This document shows, piece after piece, positions 26,249 through 34,990 of a stretch of 43,658 bases of DNA; position 1 is the first letter of the stretch; each line of letters begins with the position of its first letter. The translations under genes were made by a program, and so were the position numbers. Source of the stretch: an uncultured Clostridia bacterium (GTDB lineage Bacteria > Bacillota > Clostridia > TANB77 > CAG-508). A model generated the notes under the pieces. It was not told the origin of the DNA. It saw nothing but the letters and a program-made list of their open reading frames with translations, and made no database searches. The stretch lies in NCBI GenBank assembly GCA_944390345.1, contig CALXPP010000014.1, forward strand, positions 1 to 43,658. The letters are read 5' to 3'.

Positions 26249-26800
26249 ATGACAATAGTTTTAATAATAATAGTTGTTATAATTGCAGCGTTGGTTTTGA
26301 TTTATAATGGCTTAATACAATCAAGAAATAAAGTAAAAAATGCTTGGAGCCAAATTGATGTTCAACTACAAAGAAGATTTGATTTAATACCTAATTTAGT
26401 TGAGTCAGTTAAAGGATATATGGCACATGAAGAAGCAACTTTAACAAAAGTAACAGAACTTAGAACAGCTTGGGCAAATGCTTCTACAGTTTCAGAAAAG
26501 GCTGAATTAGATAATGAATTATCTGGAGCTTTAAAAACAATTATGGCAGTTTCTGAAAATTATCCAGACTTAAAAGCAAATCAAAATTTTTCTGAATTAC
26601 AAGAAGAATTGAGAAACACAGAAAACAAAATCAGTTATGCAAGACAATTCTACAATGATAGTGTTACTATGTACAATACAAAACTACAAGTAGTACCAAC
26701 AAATATTGTAGCAGGAATGTTTCACTTTACAGAAGAGCCATTATTTAAAGTAGACTCAGATGAAGTAAAACAAAATGTAAAAGTTGATTTTAGCAAATAA
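26249..26800 (+). CDS. lemA: LemA family membrane protein
   Basis: ATG 26249 is preferred because GGAGGG (26236-26241) lies 7 nt upstream; ATG 26234 has no SD and overlaps it. The 183-aa product has one N-terminal membrane span (about residues 2-20) and the family signature IYNGLIQSRNKVKNAWSQID followed by VQLQRRFDLIPNLVE. The rest is a long helical bundle, ending near VVPTNIVAGMFHF, where the family has a similar conserved C-terminal strand. LemA proteins are membrane-anchored helical proteins of uncertain function, often next to HtpX-type proteases as here (htpX follows). Confidence 0.93.
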   Translation: MTIVLIIIVVIIAALVLIYNGLIQSRNKVKNAWSQIDVQLQRRFDLIPNLVESVKGYMAHEEATLTKVTELRTAWANASTVSEKAELDNELSGALKTIMAVSENYPDLKANQNFSELQEELRNTENKISYARQFYNDSVTMYNTKLQVVPTNIVAGMFHFTEEPLFKVDSDEVKQNVKVDFSK

Positions 26801-26880
26801 AATTAAAGAAGAATACAGTTTTAAATTACTTTCTTGTTGTTTAAGAATTTACTTAAAATTTGTATTCTTTTTAATTTTAA
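26801..26880 (+). terminator. long imperfect hairpin between lemA and htpX
   Basis: AATTAAAGAAGAATACA (26801-26817) pairs with TGTATTCTTTTTAATT (26861-26876) with one bulge and a 43-nt loop, T-rich on the 3' arm. It may attenuate read-through from lemA into htpX. I see no convincing separate promoter for htpX. Confidence 0.5.
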
Positions 26881-26900
26881 AATTATATTAGGAGAAAATT

Positions 26901-27782
26901 ATGTATGAAGATATAAAGAAAAATAAAATAAAAACAGGTTGTATAGTATTTACTTTTTTATTAGTAATAACTCTAATTATTTATTATGTATGCAATGCAT
27001 TGAATTTTGGTGAATTTTCTATTGTAATAGCACTGATATTTTCTATAATATCAACAGTGGCCACTTATTATAATTGTGATAAAATTGTTTTGGCAAGTGT
27101 AAGGGCTAGACCAGCAACTAAAGAAGAAGATTTACAATTGACAAATATTTTAGAAGCATTAATGGTAGCATCTGGTTTAGAGCACAAACCAAGATTATAT
27201 GTAATAGATTCTGAACAACCAAATGCCTTTGCAACAGGTAGAAATCCAGAAAATTCTATAATTTGCGTAACTAAAGGTTTGCTAGAAAAATTAAATTATT
27301 ATGAATTAGAAGGTGTTATTGCTCACGAGATGGCACATATTAAAAATTATGATATTTTATTGTCTGCAATAATAAGTGTAATGGTAGGATTTGTAATAAT
27401 GCTTAGTGATATTGCTGTTAGAAGACGCTTTAGAAATGATGATAACGATAGCAGAATAGGAGCTATTTTAATGGTTATTGGTCTAATATTACTTATAATT
27501 TCACCATTAGTGGCTAAGATCTTACAATTAGCAGTTTCAAGAAGAAGAGAATACTTAGCAGATGCAACAGCAGTACAATTTACTCGAAATCCAGATGGAC
27601 TAATTTCTGCTTTAAGAAAAATATCAGATGATGATAGTGAATTAAATGTAGCATCTAATAGCAATGCCCATATGTATATAGCCAGTCCATTTAAAGATAA
27701 GAAACAAAAAGAAAAGAGTAGTATTTTTGATACGCATCCACCGGTTTCAGCAAGAATAGAAGCACTAGAAAATTTAAGATAG
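26901..27782 (+). CDS. htpX: HtpX-type M48 zinc metalloprotease
   Basis: An integral-membrane protease that, in characterised relatives, degrades misfolded membrane proteins. Two N-terminal membrane spans (about residues 15-60) come before the zinc motif VIAHEMAHIKNYDIL (about 137-151). Two further spans follow, then the third zinc ligand region SRRREYLADATAVQFT (Glu) and the end motif FDTHPPVSARIEALENL. The 293-aa length is normal. Start ATG 26901 follows AGGAG. It lies about 100 bp after lemA, a frequent pairing, and is closed by a terminator that overlaps its stop codon. Confidence 0.93.
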   Translation: MYEDIKKNKIKTGCIVFTFLLVITLIIYYVCNALNFGEFSIVIALIFSIISTVATYYNCDKIVLASVRARPATKEEDLQLTNILEALMVASGLEHKPRLYVIDSEQPNAFATGRNPENSIICVTKGLLEKLNYYELEGVIAHEMAHIKNYDILLSAIISVMVGFVIMLSDIAVRRRFRNDDNDSRIGAILMVIGLILLIISPLVAKILQLAVSRRREYLADATAVQFTRNPDGLISALRKISDDDSELNVASNSNAHMYIASPFKDKKQKEKSSIFDTHPPVSARIEALENLR

Positions 27783-27802
27783 AGTAAAATCTATCTTTTT
27801 TT
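27776..27802 (+). terminator. intrinsic terminator overlapping the htpX stop codon
   Basis: AAGATAGA (27776-27783) pairs with TCTATCTT (27790-27797) around GTAAAA, followed by a T run. Confidence 0.9.
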
Positions 27803-27918
27803 ACATAAATTTAATATAAAAAATATAATTTATAAAAAGGTTCTTTTTTTAGGGTTTGTACATATATATATAATAGATAGAGCTTTAAACAGCCTCTTAT
27901 AAGCTGATTATACAAAAT

Positions 27919-27947
27919 TTGACAAAAAAAGAAATTAATAGTATAAT
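27919..27947 (+). promoter_or_regulatory. consensus sigma-A promoter for the yabE-like gene
   Basis: TTGACA (27919-27924), 17-bp spacer, TATAAT (27942-27947): a perfect match to consensus. This is the strongest promoter seen in the window. Confidence 0.85.
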
Positions 27948-27978
27948 TAGTTCGTGATTTAAAGGAGGAATATATTTT

Positions 27979-28959
27979 ATGAAAACAGACCTTAAATTAT
28001 CTGCAAAGATAATTAAAAAGATTGTTTTTATAAGTATTATCTTAATTTGTTTACTAGGTGTCGGTGTTATGGCAGCAAAAACAGATGTTAATTGTGTAAA
28101 AATCGTTTTTGCAGATGATTGTGAAACTAGTGTTATGACATCAAAGGTAAAAGTTTCAGACATATTAGAAGAAAACCATATAATCTTATTAGCAGATGAA
28201 GTAGTAGAGCCAAGTTTAGATTCTAATATAGATGTAACTAAGACAATAAAAATAAGTAAAGTTACCGAAGAAAAAACAGTTGTAGCAGAAGAAGTTTCTA
28301 GTGTTTCAAAAGAAGAAATATTAGGAAAATATGTTACAGTAACTGAAAAAATTATTGTTGAACAAATTGAAATACCTTATGAAACAATAACAAAAGACAT
28401 TTCTGCTTCTGGAACAGAAACAAGAGATAGAGTTCTACAAGAAGGAGAAAATGGTTTAAAAGAAGTTAAATATAAAGTAAAATATCAAGATGATATAGAA
28501 GTTGAAAGGACACAAATTTCTGAAACAATTATAAAAGAGCCTGTTGATAAAATTATACAAATTTCTACAAAAGTGAGTTCAAGATCTGGTACAAGAAGCG
28601 GTGCAAATGGTGCATCTTTAGCATCTTTAGCAGCAGGTAAAACACCAAAAGTAGTTACCTTAAATGCAAGTGCATATACAGCATCAACTTGTGGAAAAAG
28701 CCCATCAGATAGCTCTTATGGAAGAACTGCTTCTGGAGCAATGGCAAGTTCATGGTATACAGTAGCAGCTGGAAGTGGTTATCCAATAGGAACAATAATT
28801 TATATACCATATTTCGCAAATAAAGCAAATGGTGGTTGGTTTGTTGTTCAAGATAGAGGTGGAGCTATTTCAAATAATAGAATAGATATTTATATGGACA
28901 CTTTAAGTGAATGTCAAATGTTTGGTAGAAGAAACTTAGAGTGCTATGTATATTATTAA
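27979..28959 (+). CDS. yabE: G5 and 3D domain cell-wall hydrolase (YabE/Rpf-like), 326 aa
   Basis: Start ATG follows AAAGGAGG. A membrane or signal segment (about residues 14-36) is followed by one DUF348 (ubiquitin-like) domain (about 38-95, VKIVFADDCETSVMTSKVKV), a G5 domain (about 105-195, with ITKDISASGTETRDRVLQEG) and a Ser/Gly/Ala linker. The C-terminal 3D domain has LNASAYTASTCG, PIGTIIYIP, FVVQDRGGAI and NRIDIYM; the catalytic Asp residues of the 3D/MltA-like lytic fold are visible in QDRGG and RIDIYM. By family knowledge it cleaves or remodels peptidoglycan outside the membrane, related to B. subtilis YabE and resuscitation-promoting-factor-like proteins. It is monocistronic: perfect promoter in front and terminator behind. 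The exact bond cleaved is not determinable here. Confidence 0.88.
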   Translation: MKTDLKLSAKIIKKIVFISIILICLLGVGVMAAKTDVNCVKIVFADDCETSVMTSKVKVSDILEENHIILLADEVVEPSLDSNIDVTKTIKISKVTEEKTVVAEEVSSVSKEEILGKYVTVTEKIIVEQIEIPYETITKDISASGTETRDRVLQEGENGLKEVKYKVKYQDDIEVERTQISETIIKEPVDKIIQISTKVSSRSGTRSGANGASLASLAAGKTPKVVTLNASAYTASTCGKSPSDSSYGRTASGAMASSWYTVAAGSGYPIGTIIYIPYFANKANGGWFVVQDRGGAISNNRIDIYMDTLSECQMFGRRNLECYVYY

Positions 28960-28964
28960 AAATT

Positions 28965-29009
28965 GAGGAAGTATTTTTAGTTAGTAAGCTATAGAGTACT
29001 TCCTTTTTG
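28965..29009 (+). terminator. intrinsic terminator after the yabE-like gene
   Basis: GGAAGTA (28967-28973) pairs with TACTTCC (28997-29003), followed by TTTTT. The loop of 23 nt can form some inner pairing. Confidence 0.75.
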
Positions 29010-29033
29010 TCGGTTTTTGTCGCTTGAAAATAG

Positions 29034-29063
29034 TTGACAGATTTCAAAAAAGGTATTTAAATA
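29034..29063 (+). promoter_or_regulatory. promoter for the comM-dprA operon
   Basis: A perfect -35, TTGACA (29034-29039), followed by TTAAAT after 17 bp or TAAATA after 18 bp. The -10 is ambiguous in the A/T-rich run. Confidence 0.5.
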
Positions 29064-29100
29064 TATATATTAAATATTTTAATTCAAAGTTTTTATTTCT

Positions 29101-29111
29101 GGCGTATCGCC
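29101..29111 (+). promoter_or_regulatory. short GC-rich inverted repeat in the comM leader
   Basis: GGCG-TAT-CGCC is a perfect 4-bp inverted repeat with a 3-nt loop, standing out in very A/T-rich DNA 48 bp before the comM start. Role unknown. Confidence 0.4.
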
Positions 29112-29158
29112 TAATAAATCTAGTTAAACAAAATTAAATAAAGAGGATGTGTTTATAA

Positions 29159-30658
29159 TTGACAATTATAAAAAGTATAAGTTTAATGGGATTAGAAGGA
29201 ATAATTATAGATGTAGAAGTTGATGTTTCAAATGGTTTTCCAGCTTGGGAAATTGTAGGTCTTCCAGATACAACAGTAAAAGAATCAAAAGAAAGAATAA
29301 AAACAGCTATAAAAAATTCTTGTTCAAATCTCCTAAGCAAAAAATATATAATAAATCTTTCACCCGCTAATATAAAAAAGGAAGGTAGTCTTTTGGATTT
29401 ACCAATAGCAATAGGTATTTTGTCTGAAATTGGGATTATAAGAAAAAATAGGTTTATAGACTATATAATAGTAGGGGAGTTGTCTTTGAATGGAAATATA
29501 AGAGCTGTAGATGGAATTCTAGCTATTTGTTTAGAAGTTAAAAAGAAAAAATTTAAGGGAATTATTATTCCAAAAGAAAATGAAGAAGAGGCGAGTTTAG
29601 TCTGTGGTTTAGAGATTATTGCTGTGAGTAGTATAAATGAATTAATAAATACATTAAATAAAGAAATAAAGAAAACAAAAACAAGAATAGATATAATTAA
29701 TTTTAAAAAAGAAAATTATGAAATAGACTTCTCTGATATTAATGGTCAAGAAGATGCTAAAAAAGGCTTAGAAATAGCAGCGGCAGGAAGACATAACTCT
29801 TTAATGGTAGGAACTCCTGGATCTGGAAAAACTATGATGGCAAAAGCTTTACCATCTATACTTCCACGATTAACCTTTGAGGAAATATTAGAAGTAACAA
29901 AAATTTATAGTATAGCAGGTTTATTAAAAAAAGAAAATAAAATTGTAAGTACCAGACCTTTTAGAGCACCGCATCATACTATTACTCAAATGGCGCTAAT
30001 AGGTGGAGGAAAAATTCCAAAAATGGGAGAGATAAGTTTAGCACATAAAGGAGTATTATTTTTAGATGAGCTTACGGAGTTTAAAACAGGAATATTGGAA
30101 CTTTTAAGAGAACCGATAGAAGAAAAAAAGATAACTATTAGTAGAGCAAATATAAGCCTAACTTTTCCATGTGATTTTATGTTAGTTGCAGCAATGAATC
30201 CTTGCCCTTGTGGATATTTAGGTAGCAAAACGAGAAAATGCACTTGTACGAAAAAGCAAATAGAAACCTACAGAGCAAAATTAAGTGGACCATTTTTAGA
30301 TAGAATAGATATATTTGTAGAAGTAAATAGTAATACCTACAATACTTCAAAGATTATAGAAAATTCTAGCCAGATATCTGAAAGAATAATGAAAGCTCAA
30401 ATAATTCAAGCAGATAGATATAAAAAAGAAGATATAAATTTTAATAGTGAACTTAATTCAAAGCAATTAAAAAGATATTGCCAAATTAATCAAAAAAGTA
30501 AAAATATCTTAGAAAAGTTATTGAGTAATAATGTAATTAGCATAAGGAGTTATTTTAAAATTATAAAACTTGCTAGAACTATAGCAGATTTATCAAATGA
30601 AGAAAAAATATCTACAGAGCACATATTAGAGGCAATTCATTATAAAAATATTAGATAG
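29159..30658 (+). CDS. comM: YifB/ComM family Mg-chelatase-like AAA+ ATPase
   Basis: The family is an AAA+ helicase that, in ComM of naturally transformable bacteria, promotes branch migration during DNA integration. Start is TTG 29159; GAGG (29143-29146) is 12 nt upstream. The N-terminal ChlI-like domain begins IKSISLMGLEGIIIDVEVDV and includes GLPDTTVKESKERIK. The ATPase core has Walker A VGTPGSGKTMMAKALPS, PFRAPHHTI, Walker B GVLFLDELTEF and AAMNPCPCGYLG; the C-terminal Mg-chelatase subdomain has SGPFLDRIDIFVEV and ARTIADL. Normal length, 499 aa. dprA starts 7 bp after its stop, so the pair forms a DNA-uptake and recombination operon; other competence genes are not in the window. Confidence 0.95.
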   Translation: MTIIKSISLMGLEGIIIDVEVDVSNGFPAWEIVGLPDTTVKESKERIKTAIKNSCSNLLSKKYIINLSPANIKKEGSLLDLPIAIGILSEIGIIRKNRFIDYIIVGELSLNGNIRAVDGILAICLEVKKKKFKGIIIPKENEEEASLVCGLEIIAVSSINELINTLNKEIKKTKTRIDIINFKKENYEIDFSDINGQEDAKKGLEIAAAGRHNSLMVGTPGSGKTMMAKALPSILPRLTFEEILEVTKIYSIAGLLKKENKIVSTRPFRAPHHTITQMALIGGGKIPKMGEISLAHKGVLFLDELTEFKTGILELLREPIEEKKITISRANISLTFPCDFMLVAAMNPCPCGYLGSKTRKCTCTKKQIETYRAKLSGPFLDRIDIFVEVNSNTYNTSKIIENSSQISERIMKAQIIQADRYKKEDINFNSELNSKQLKRYCQINQKSKNILEKLLSNNVISIRSYFKIIKLARTIADLSNEEKISTEHILEAIHYKNIR

Positions 30659-30665
30659 GAGAAAT

Positions 30666-31523
30666 ATGAAAATAGTAAAAATAGAAATAAATTCAGAAAA
30701 ATATCCAAAAAACTTATTAAATATAAAAAATCCACCCAAAGTTCTTTATTGTGTTGGAAATATAGACTTATTATATAGACCAGCAATAGCTATAATAGGT
30801 AGCAGAAAAGTTTCAGATTATGGAATTAGAAATTGTGAGAATTTTGCAAGAGAATTAACACTTAGAGGTATACTTATTATTAGTGGAATGGCAATAGGAA
30901 TAGATAGTATAGCTCATTTAGAAGCAGTAAAATTAAATGCACCTACAATTGCTGTTTTAGGAACAGGTTTGAAGCACATTTTTCCAAAAGAAAATACATC
31001 ACTTATGCACAGTATATTAGAAAAAAATGGATTAGTATTAACAGAATGTGAACCAGATGTGGATTTTAACTCTAAAAATTTTCCAAAAAGGAATAGAATT
31101 ATAAGTGGACTTTCCTTAGGAGTGTTAGTAGTAGAAGCAGCTTATAGAAGTGGAACATCAATAACAGTAAATTTTGCTAAAAAACAGGGTAAAAAAATCT
31201 TTGCACTACCTGGTAGATTGGATTTAAAAAATGGAATTGGAGTGAATAGATTTATTAAAGAAGGAGCTCAAATTACCACTTGCGTAGAGGATATAATTAA
31301 TGAATTTTCTGAATTTAAAAATTGTATTTTACCCAAAGACAAAACAAAACTTCCAAAAGACAAAATACCTAATGAAGAAATATTATCTATTTTAGAAGAA
31401 GAAAAAAATCTAGAAGAACTTATGTGGATAACTAAAAAAAGTAGAAAAGAGTTATTAGAAATATTAATGGAATTAGAGTGTCTTAAATTAATAAAAAGAG
31501 AACAAGGATATAAGAGGATATAA
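30666..31523 (+). CDS. dprA: DNA-processing protein DprA
   Basis: DprA loads RecA onto incoming single-stranded DNA during transformation. The Rossmann-like core shows YCVGNIDLL, AIIGSRKVSDYG, IISGMAIGIDSIAHLEA, IAVLGTGLKHIFPKEN, FPKRNRIISGLSLGVLVVEA and RSGTSITVNFAKKQGKKIFA, all typical. The last roughly 50 residues form a winged-helix-like end (NEEILSILEEEKNLEELM). At 285 aa it is shorter than many DprA proteins (about 360) because the N-terminal SAM-like extension is missing; start ATG 30666 follows AGGAG. It is coupled to comM upstream. Confidence 0.95.
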   Translation: MKIVKIEINSEKYPKNLLNIKNPPKVLYCVGNIDLLYRPAIAIIGSRKVSDYGIRNCENFARELTLRGILIISGMAIGIDSIAHLEAVKLNAPTIAVLGTGLKHIFPKENTSLMHSILEKNGLVLTECEPDVDFNSKNFPKRNRIISGLSLGVLVVEAAYRSGTSITVNFAKKQGKKIFALPGRLDLKNGIGVNRFIKEGAQITTCVEDIINEFSEFKNCILPKDKTKLPKDKIPNEEILSILEEEKNLEELMWITKKSRKELLEILMELECLKLIKREQGYKRI

Positions 31524-31584
31524 ATATAGAATTATTTTATTAAATATGTTATATTAGAATTAGTTTAAATATAGGAGAAAAAGT

Positions 31585-32505
31585 ATGAAAAAAATAATAA
31601 CTTCGTATAATGGTCCAGATTTAGATGGAGTCGCTTGTATGTTTGCCTATGAAGAGTATCTAAAAAATAAAGGAGAGAATGCACATTATTATATAAATGG
31701 AAAACCTAAAGAAGAAGTAAAAATAGTTTGTGATATCTTCAATATACATCTAAATAGTCTAAAAAACTGGGAAAAGCCTTCAGAAGCAGTATTAGTAGAT
31801 TTAAATAATGTAAATAGATTAAAGTTTATTAAACCAGAAGAGGTAGTAGAGATAATAGATCATCATGTAAAAACAGAAAGTTGTAATTTATGTGTTAATG
31901 CAAAAGTTCAAATAGAATTATTAGGTGCAGCAGCTACTTTGGTTGCAGAAAGATTTAAAAATGAAAATATTAAAATTTCTAGGGAATCAGCTATTTTGTT
32001 ATACTATGCCATAATATCTAATAGTATAAATTTAAAAGCTAAAACTACAAAAAGAAAAGATATAGAAATGACATATTGGCTAAAGAATAATTGTGCAGAA
32101 ATATCAGAAGAAAAAATAGAAGAAATCTTTAGAAAGAAATCTATATTAAAAGATGAAAATCTAAGAGAAGATATGGAAGCAAAAATTGTATTAAATTTTA
32201 AAGGTAAAAGATTAATTGCTGCGCAACTAGAAATTACGGATGTAGAAGATTTCTTAAAGGAAAAAGAAGAAAAAATACGAAATATATTAAAACAAATAAA
32301 AAAAGAAGAAAAATTGAATTATATTTTTATAGATTGTATAGATATATTGAAGGGTACTAGTATTATATTAACCGTAGATACAGAAACAGAAAATTTTTTA
32401 GGAGAAATGTTCAATTTTAAATTTAAAGCTGGGAAAAGTAAACAAAAAGAATTAGTTACTAGAAAGGATATAACAAATAATTTAAGATTAAAAAATGAAA
32501 AATAA
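31585..32505 (+). CDS. DHH/DHHA2 phosphoesterase, class II pyrophosphatase-like, 306 aa
   Basis: N-terminal DHH domain: PDLDGVACMFAY, VDLNN and EIIDHHVKTE supply Asp and His metal ligands. The C-terminal part resembles DHHA2 of Mn-dependent class II pyrophosphatases (AAQLEITDVEDFL, IFIDCIDILKGTSIIL, ELVTRKDITNNL). In canonical pyrophosphatases the first motif is GHxNPDTD, with a metal-binding His. Here it reads ITSYNGPDLDG without that His, so substrate or metal use may differ. Hydrolysis of pyrophosphate or a small phosphodiester is possible; I do not assign a substrate. A weak TAGAAT-N17-TATATT lies just upstream (31527-31555). Its last 11 bases overlap yraN, so the two are coupled. Confidence 0.8.
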   Translation: MKKIITSYNGPDLDGVACMFAYEEYLKNKGENAHYYINGKPKEEVKIVCDIFNIHLNSLKNWEKPSEAVLVDLNNVNRLKFIKPEEVVEIIDHHVKTESCNLCVNAKVQIELLGAAATLVAERFKNENIKISRESAILLYYAIISNSINLKAKTTKRKDIEMTYWLKNNCAEISEEKIEEIFRKKSILKDENLREDMEAKIVLNFKGKRLIAAQLEITDVEDFLKEKEEKIRNILKQIKKEEKLNYIFIDCIDILKGTSIILTVDTETENFLGEMFNFKFKAGKSKQKELVTRKDITNNLRLKNEK

Positions 32506-32857
32506 ACACTTAAATAAAATTAAAGGAGACTTTGGAGAAGAATTAGCTTGTAAATTTTTAAGAGATAATGGTTATGAGATTTTAACTCGAAATTATAAAA
32601 ATTATTTCGGAGAAATAGATATTATAGCTAAATATAAAAGACAAATAATATTTATTGAAGTAAAAACGAGAACAAATTTAAATTATGGAGAAGGGATAGA
32701 AGCAATAAATAGATACAAAAAAAGGCATATAGAAAATACTGCCAAAGTGTTTATTAAACAAAATAAACTTGAAAAATTTCAAATAAGCTTTGATGCAATT
32801 CAAATTTTAAAAAATAAGAATAGCTTAAAAATAAAATATGTAAAACAAATATTTTAA
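32495..32857 (+). CDS. yraN: YraN family (UPF0102) nuclease-fold protein
   Basis: A small 120-aa protein with a restriction-endonuclease-like fold: KGDFGEELACKFLRDNGYE, then LTRNYKNYFGEIDIIA and IIFIEVKTRTN. Glu, the D of EIDII and ExK of EVKTR are the expected nuclease-core residues, and GEGIEAINRYKKRHI is the typical following helix. The function of YraN is not well settled; a role in DNA processing is plausible from the fold. The start overlaps the end of the DHH gene by 11 bp. Confidence 0.92.
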   Translation: MKNKHLNKIKGDFGEELACKFLRDNGYEILTRNYKNYFGEIDIIAKYKRQIIFIEVKTRTNLNYGEGIEAINRYKKRHIENTAKVFIKQNKLEKFQISFDAIQILKNKNSLKIKYVKQIF

Positions 32858-32905
32858 ATACAAATAAATTTTGTAAAGTAAATTTTCAAGAAAGCAGTAA
32901 GACTA

Positions 32906-32934
32906 TTGATTTTTTAGAGGCTTAAATATATAAT
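32906..32934 (+). promoter_or_regulatory. promoter for exodeoxyribonuclease III gene
   Basis: TTGATT (32906-32911), 17-bp spacer, TATAAT (32929-32934), in the 110-bp gap after yraN. Confidence 0.7.
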
Positions 32935-32967
32935 ACAGATGTAATTTTAAATGAAAGGTGAAGACTA

Positions 32968-33723
32968 GTGAAACTAATATCATGGAATGTTAATGGATTA
33001 AGAGCCGTTTGGAATAAAGGATTTGAAAATATTTTTAAAGAACTTGCAGCAGATATTTTTTGTATCCAAGAAACAAAAATGCAAGAAGGACAACTAGATA
33101 TAAGTTTTGAAGGTTATGAACAAATATTTAATAGTGCAGAAAAAAAGGGCTATTCAGGGACAGCAATTTTTACAAGAGTTGCACCTATTTCAATGAGTAA
33201 AGGAATAGGTATAGATATATATGATACAGAAGGTAGAGTTATAACTTTAGAATTTGAAAAATTTTATTTAGTAAATTGCTATACACCTAATGCTCAAAGA
33301 GAATTAACGAGACTAGAATACAGAATGAACTGGGAAGATGCCTTCAGAAAATATTTGAAAGATTTAGATTCAAAAAAGCCAGTAATACTTTGTGGAGATT
33401 TAAATGTAGCTCATAATGAAATAGACTTAAAAAATCCTAAAACTAATAGAGGAAATGCGGGATTTACTGATGAAGAAAGAGAAAAATTTACAAAGTTATT
33501 AGAAAGTGGTTTTGTAGATAGTTTTAGATATCTATACCCAGACAAGACAGATTCTTATTCTTGGTGGTCTTATATGGGAAGAGCACGAGAAAAAAATATT
33601 GGTTGGAGAATAGATTATTTTGTTGTTTCAAATAAATTAAAAGATAAAATACAAGAAGCTAAAATACATTCTAATATAGCAGGAAGCGATCATTGTCCTG
33701 TAGAATTAGATATAGCACTTTAA
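32968..33723 (+). CDS. xth: exodeoxyribonuclease III (AP endonuclease, ExoA/XthA type)
   Basis: Base-excision repair enzyme that cuts 5' of abasic sites and has 3' exonuclease or phosphatase activity. Start is GTG 32968, 7 nt after AAGGTG. Active-site motifs of the endonuclease/exonuclease/phosphatase fold are complete: SWNVNGLRA, IFCIQETKMQ (Glu), VILCGDLNVAHNEIDL (Asp and Asn), the NPKTNRGNAGFTDEER loop, SWWSYMGRAREKNIGWRIDY and GSDHCPVEL (Asp-His). 251 aa is normal. The AI-2E-type transporter gene begins 28 bp downstream, probably in the same transcript. Confidence 0.96.
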   Translation: MKLISWNVNGLRAVWNKGFENIFKELAADIFCIQETKMQEGQLDISFEGYEQIFNSAEKKGYSGTAIFTRVAPISMSKGIGIDIYDTEGRVITLEFEKFYLVNCYTPNAQRELTRLEYRMNWEDAFRKYLKDLDSKKPVILCGDLNVAHNEIDLKNPKTNRGNAGFTDEEREKFTKLLESGFVDSFRYLYPDKTDSYSWWSYMGRAREKNIGWRIDYFVVSNKLKDKIQEAKIHSNIAGSDHCPVELDIAL

Positions 33724-33750
33724 TTTATTACGAAAGGTAAGGAAGATTTA

Positions 33751-34914
33751 ATGAAAAACGAGAAGGATTGGAAAAAATGGCTTTTTTGGTTTTCTTTTGC
33801 AATAGCAGCAATTGCGGTTTATAAATTATTAGATAATTTTACAGATATAGTAAATACTATTGGAAATTTTTTGCAAGTATTAAAACCGTTTATATTAGGA
33901 GTAATATTAGCATATTTATTATATATACCTTGCAAAAAATTAGAAAATACTTATAATTCTTCAAAACTTAAATTTTTAAGGAAAAGAAGAAGAGGATTAA
34001 GTGTTTTAACCGTATATCTAATAGTACTAATAGTAATTTTTATTATAATGAATTTTGTAATACCGAGTATATCTAAAAGTGTAACAGATTTAGCAAATAA
34101 TATACCAAACTATTATACTAGGGCAATTGCTTTTTTAGAGGACGCACCAGAAGGCTCAATTTTTAATAAAGTAAATTCAACAGATTTAGTGCAAGACTTA
34201 AAAAATTTAGATATTGCAGAAATAGTAAAGAATTTAATAAGCTTTGAAAGTATAAATTCATATATAAAAGGAATTTTAGGTGCAACAGGAGCAATATTTG
34301 ATGCTTTTGTAACAATTGTAATTTCTATATATCTATTATTAGAAAGAAAAGATATAAAAAGCTTTTTGAAGAATATTTGTAAAGCTGTATTAAATGATAA
34401 AACATACAACAAAGTAAGAAATTATTATTTAAAAACTAATAGTATTTTTTATAATTATGTTTCAAGTCAAATAATAGATGCTCTTTTAGTTGGAGTAATT
34501 GTAGCAATAATTATGTCTATAATGAAAATTAGATATGGTGTTGTTTTAGGCTTAATGGTAGGAATATTCAATTTAATTCCTTATTTTGGAGCTATATTTG
34601 GAGTCTCTTTGGCAGTAATAATTACTATTTTTACAGGAGGCTTTGCAAAAGCTTTATGGCTTGCAATAATTACTATAATAGTTCAGCAAATAGATGCTAA
34701 TGTCATAAATCCTAGAATTTTAGGAAATTCTTTAAGCTTGAGCCCAATATTAGTAATTTTCGGAGTAACCTTGGGGGGAGCATATTTTGGAATATTAGGA
34801 ATGTTTTTAGGTGTTCCTGTAATAGCTTTACTAAAGATAATTGTTTTAGATAGAATAAATGAAATTAATTTAGAGAAAGACAATAATAAAAAGAAAAAGC
34901 TTAATGAAAATTAA
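33751..34914 (+). CDS. AI-2E family transporter (UPF0118), 387 aa
   Basis: Polytopic membrane protein of the AI-2E/PerM-like family, with hydrophobic segments at about residues 11-30, 38-62, 82-110, 168-195, 240-262, 265-300 and 305-365. Family-typical stretches are VLKPFILGVILAYLLYIPC near the start, YLLLERKDIKSFL and the conserved LVPYFGA-like motif, here NLIPYFGAIFG, followed by QQIDANVINPRILGNSLSLS. The family includes autoinducer exporters and ion antiporters, so the transported substrate cannot be called. The SD is GGAAG before ATG 33751. It ends at a strong hairpin shared with the convergent minus-strand gene. Confidence 0.9.
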   Translation: MKNEKDWKKWLFWFSFAIAAIAVYKLLDNFTDIVNTIGNFLQVLKPFILGVILAYLLYIPCKKLENTYNSSKLKFLRKRRRGLSVLTVYLIVLIVIFIIMNFVIPSISKSVTDLANNIPNYYTRAIAFLEDAPEGSIFNKVNSTDLVQDLKNLDIAEIVKNLISFESINSYIKGILGATGAIFDAFVTIVISIYLLLERKDIKSFLKNICKAVLNDKTYNKVRNYYLKTNSIFYNYVSSQIIDALLVGVIVAIIMSIMKIRYGVVLGLMVGIFNLIPYFGAIFGVSLAVIITIFTGGFAKALWLAIITIIVQQIDANVINPRILGNSLSLSPILVIFGVTLGGAYFGILGMFLGVPVIALLKIIVLDRINEINLEKDNNKKKKLNEN

Positions 34915-34927
34915 AATTTTTAGAATA

Positions 34928-34974
34928 ATATTATTAACAAAGCACGCATCTTTTGCGTGCTTTATTAATAATAT
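34928..34974. terminator. strong bidirectional terminator between convergent genes
   Basis: Two stacked 10-bp stems separated by one C-A mismatch: ATATTATTAA with TTAATAATAT (34928-34937, 34965-34974) and AAAGCACGCA with TGCGTGCTTT (34939-34948, 34954-34963). The loop is 5 nt. It separates the + strand transporter from the - strand gene ending at 34991, with A/T tracts on both sides. Confidence 0.85.
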
Positions 34975-34990
34975 ATGAGATAGAATTGTT

